From Desulfovulcanus ferrireducens (GTDB lineage Bacteria; Desulfobacterota; Desulfovibrionia; Desulfovibrionales; Desulfonatronovibrionaceae), in the NCBI RefSeq assembly GCF_018704065.1, contig NZ_JAGUQP010000004.1, forward strand, positions 44,989 through 108,988: a stretch of DNA of 64,000 nucleotides, given 5' to 3'. Numbering within the stretch: position 1 is the first letter of the stretch; each line of letters begins with the position of its first letter. Made by a program: the position numbers and the translations under genes. The notes beneath the pieces are model-generated. The model did no database searches and was not told the origin of the DNA. It saw only the letters and a list, made by a program, of their open reading frames with translations. Below are positions 63,368 through 64,000 of this stretch, piece after piece.

Positions 63368-64000
63368 GAGTCTGTGGCCAAACCATATTTTAACCACTGA
63401 TTGAAAGTATTGGTTTCTGAAATGCATTACAAACGGCTTGGGTAACCCATCTTGGCAAAGCTTGCGGAAAAACAGAGCATCGGGATGAATGGGCTAAATA
63501 TTTTGCTACATTACCATAACTATCGATAATAAAAAGAATATTTGTTTACCCAAAATATCCCATTATGCTCTGTCCGCAAGCAAATTTTGAGAACAGGTCC
63601 AAGTCTTTGTACCAGCATGAAAGAAATCAATACTAGAAAAACCCAACTTTCTGACACGATTAACATCCTCAAATTACTACGCAATTGAAGAGTGCATTTT
63701 CTGAAATGCATTACAAACGGGTTGGGTAACACATCTTGGCGAAGATTGCGGAAGTGCTGTGCATAGGGAGGTTATTCCATCGAACTTTCGCAACCCATCA
63801 TAACAACAGAAAAGGGATTAAGTAACATTCTATTGACTAACCCCATTATGCACAGCCCGCAAGCAAGCCTTAGATGTGTCCAAGTCTTTGTTAGCATTGA
63901 AGAAAATGCACTCGCAAATTAACTCAGCAACTGTGTTTTTTGTCAATAGTTAATGGTTAAAATTTATTGGTTAGTTTATTTTGTTTTCAAGAACAATTTT
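63368..64000. mobile_element. Family B element, copy B3, with a second tandem hairpin; runs off the window
   Basis: Left end GAGTCTGTGGCCAAACC at 63368, preceded by TATA. First core hairpin: GCTTGCGG (63460-63467) and CAGAGCAT (63473-63480) against ATGCTCTG (63565-63572) and CCGCAAGC (63574-63581). Second hairpin: GAGTGCATTTTCT (63690-63702) with AGAAAATGCACTC (63901-63913) outside, and GCTGTGCATA (63756-63765) with TATGCACAGC (63847-63856) inside. No right end is seen before 64000 and no ORF is supported. Confidence 0.72.

Overview
The window looks like the chromosome of an anaerobic, low-to-moderate GC bacterium of the Desulfovibrionales type (sulfate-reducer lineage of the old Deltaproteobacteria). 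Pointers are a coo gene block in the order cooM-K-L-X-U-H-hypA-cooF, the rpsA-sppA neighbourhood, menaquinone synthesis through the futalosine route (mqnE), an anaerobic benzimidazole synthase under a cobalamin riboswitch, many [4Fe-4S] radical-SAM enzymes and no oxygen-dependent enzyme. This placement is inference from gene content; no 16S rRNA is present.

Layout. 0-16 kb: housekeeping genes (partial TetR regulator, rlmI, tRNA-Arg, cca, a two-receiver diguanylate cyclase, tRNA-Leu, secG-tpiA-pgk, a PflX-like radical-SAM gene with archease and rtcB, DUF1992, an FKBP isomerase, rel, an AMMECR1 gene). 15.7-16.8 kb: tRNA-Met and tmRNA, followed by the remnant of an integrase at the tmRNA 3' end. 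16.9-20 kb: a TRAP transporter operon whose binding protein has a Tat signal. 20-26.6 kb: a repeat-rich stretch with an EamA exporter, a DegT-type aminotransferase and membrane proteins. 26.6-30 kb: suhB-pabA-pabB-pabC, overlapping end to start. 30-37 kb: tRNA-Pro, small genes, an NtrC-type regulator, pyrB/pyrC split by a small mobile element, rimO. 37-41 kb: rpsA (with an in-frame amber codon)-sppA-mqnE and a 49-residue membrane protein. 41-46.6 kb: a 2-hydroxyacid dehydrogenase, a chemotaxis receptor and a CarS-like/metallophosphoesterase fusion.

47-59.7 kb holds the metabolic centrepiece: a complete CO-oxidation, H2-evolution and ion-pumping system (cooMKLXUH-hypA-cooF-cooS-cooC) read on the minus strand, with the CO-sensing regulator cooA just upstream and a perfect CooA-type palindrome in front of cooM. 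CooS oxidises CO, CooF carries electrons to the CooH/L/U/X hydrogenase, CooM/K couple this to ion translocation, and HypA and CooC supply nickel. 59.7-63.3 kb: a queuosine precursor operon (queC-queE-queD) and a ThiC-family gene behind a cobalamin riboswitch plus terminator, best read as bzaF (lower-ligand synthesis for B12).

The main feature outside recognised genes is a family of short non-autonomous elements (family B) with 17-bp inverted ends, 4-bp target duplications at three sites, subterminal inverted repeats and an internal hairpin whose two arms change together between copies. One copy sits exactly at the pyrB stop codon. A second repeat family (A) occurs three times between 20 and 26.6 kb.
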